Assembly (NCBI GenBank): GCA_017547395.1
Contig: JAFYPS010000163.1
Coordinates: 1-6,344 of the forward strand
Length of the DNA: 6,344 nucleotides
Source of the DNA: Clostridia bacterium
GTDB taxonomy: Bacteria; Bacillota_A; Clostridia; Oscillospirales; CAG-272
Direction: 5' to 3'
The notes below the pieces were generated by a model, which saw only the letters and a list, made by a program, of their open reading frames with translations, had not been told where the DNA came from and did no database searches. Shown here piece by piece: positions 5,759 to 6,344 of this stretch. The position numbers were made by a program, and so were the translations under genes. Each line of letters opens with the position of its first letter. Positions within the stretch are counted from its first letter, which is position 1.

Positions 5759-6344
5759 ATGAAAAACCTTCTTAAGCTTGAAGACGTAACTATGCAGTTT
5801 GGCGGCGTTGTCGCTGTAAACAACCTTTCCCTTGAGGTAAATGAGGGAGAGATAGTTTCGCTTATCGGTCCTAACGGTGCCGGTAAGACTACGGCGTTCA
5901 ACGTTGTTACAGGCGTTTATGAGCCTTCTAACGGCCGCGTTTCCTTCGAGGATAAGGCTATTGTTGAAAGCTATCCTCACGGTAAAATGAAGCGTCTTTA
6001 TGCCGGCGAGAACAAGGGCGTATATACAAAGCGCCTTGTAAAGACTCCCGACAAAATCACAAAACTCGGTATTGCGCGTACCTTCCAGAACATCCGACTT
6101 TTCAAGTCTATGACTGTTTTTGAAAACGTACTTGTCGCTATGCATATGCGTAAAAAGAGCAATTTGTTTACAGCTACGTTTATGCTCAACTATAAGGAAG
6201 AAAAGCAGATGCGCGAAAAGGTGCTTGCTCTTCTTGAAAAGGTTGATTTGCTTGACGTAAAAGACGAGCTTGCAACAAGCCTTCCTTACGGTAAGCAGCG
6301 CCGCCTTGAGATTGCGCGTGCGCTTGCAACCGAGCCGACGCTCC
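5759..6344 (+). CDS. livG: Branched-chain amino acid ABC transporter ATP-binding protein LivG, 3'-truncated by the window edge
   Basis: The first 195 residues of a cytoplasmic ABC ATPase that powers LivHM. The ATG at 5759 lies one base after the livM stop, with AAAGGAGGT (5742-5750) 8 bp upstream inside livM. The protein begins MKNLLKLEDVTMQFGGVVAV, typical of LivG. Walker A is GPNGAGKT at 37-44. The Q-loop is ARTFQNIRLF at 106-115, with Gln110. The LivG-type signature LPYGKQRRLEIARAL is at 175-189, where Tyr replaces the second residue of LSGGQ as usual in this family. Walker B and the switch His lie beyond the window. Between the first sheet and the Q-loop (about 70-99) there are roughly 24 more residues than in E. 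coli LivG, rich in Lys and Tyr. livF probably follows outside the window. Confidence 0.93.
   Translation, partial: MKNLLKLEDVTMQFGGVVAVNNLSLEVNEGEIVSLIGPNGAGKTTAFNVVTGVYEPSNGRVSFEDKAIVESYPHGKMKRLYAGENKGVYTKRLVKTPDKITKLGIARTFQNIRLFKSMTVFENVLVAMHMRKKSNLFTATFMLNYKEEKQMREKVLALLEKVDLLDVKDELATSLPYGKQRRLEIARALATEPTL

Noticed and set aside
5356..5901. 181-codon open frame antisense across the livM/livG junction
   Set aside because: Shadow of two clear coding regions; low-complexity composition and no family features.

Overview
The window looks like chromosomal DNA from a low-to-mid-GC Gram-positive anaerobe of the Clostridia, probably a gut Oscillospiraceae/Ruminococcaceae-like species. This is inferred from strong AGGAGG-type ribosome binding sites, sigma-A-type promoters, a lipoprotein-type solute-binding protein and the gene families present. 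No rRNA, tRNA, CRISPR array, phage gene or transposase is visible.

Layout: (1) Positions 2-1183 hold the 3' part of an APC/LAT-type amino acid permease on the plus strand, ending in a perfect intrinsic terminator. (2) Positions 1184-1413 are a convergent intergenic region filled by a compact, GC-rich, highly folded repeat-like element with GGTAGGGG/CCCCTACC inverted repeats. Its outer arm runs into the end of the next gene. (3) Positions 1414-2154, minus strand, encode a complete DUF554 membrane protein with its own near-consensus promoter. (4) Positions 2155-2408 are a divergent control region with two perfect 14-bp palindromes and a 9-7-9 dyad beside the promoter of the next operon. (5) From 2409 to the right edge lies a branched-chain-amino-acid (HAAT family) ABC transporter operon in canonical order: binding lipoprotein (livJ-like), a hairpin-rich gap, livH, livM and the 5' two thirds of livG. 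livF and any remaining genes lie outside the window.

Functionally, the liv genes encode a complete ATP-driven importer apart from the second ATPase: the lipoprotein captures substrate, LivH/LivM form the channel, and LivG supplies ATP hydrolysis. A terminator-like hairpin between livJ and livH, together with strong codon bias in livJ, fits the usual excess of binding protein over membrane components. The neighbouring APC permease makes this an amino-acid transport neighbourhood. The DUF554 protein has no assigned function.

I found no evidence for a new biological system. The points most worth a second look are the 1252-1417 element, the dyad over the livJ promoter, and the competing hairpins and second possible start in front of livH.
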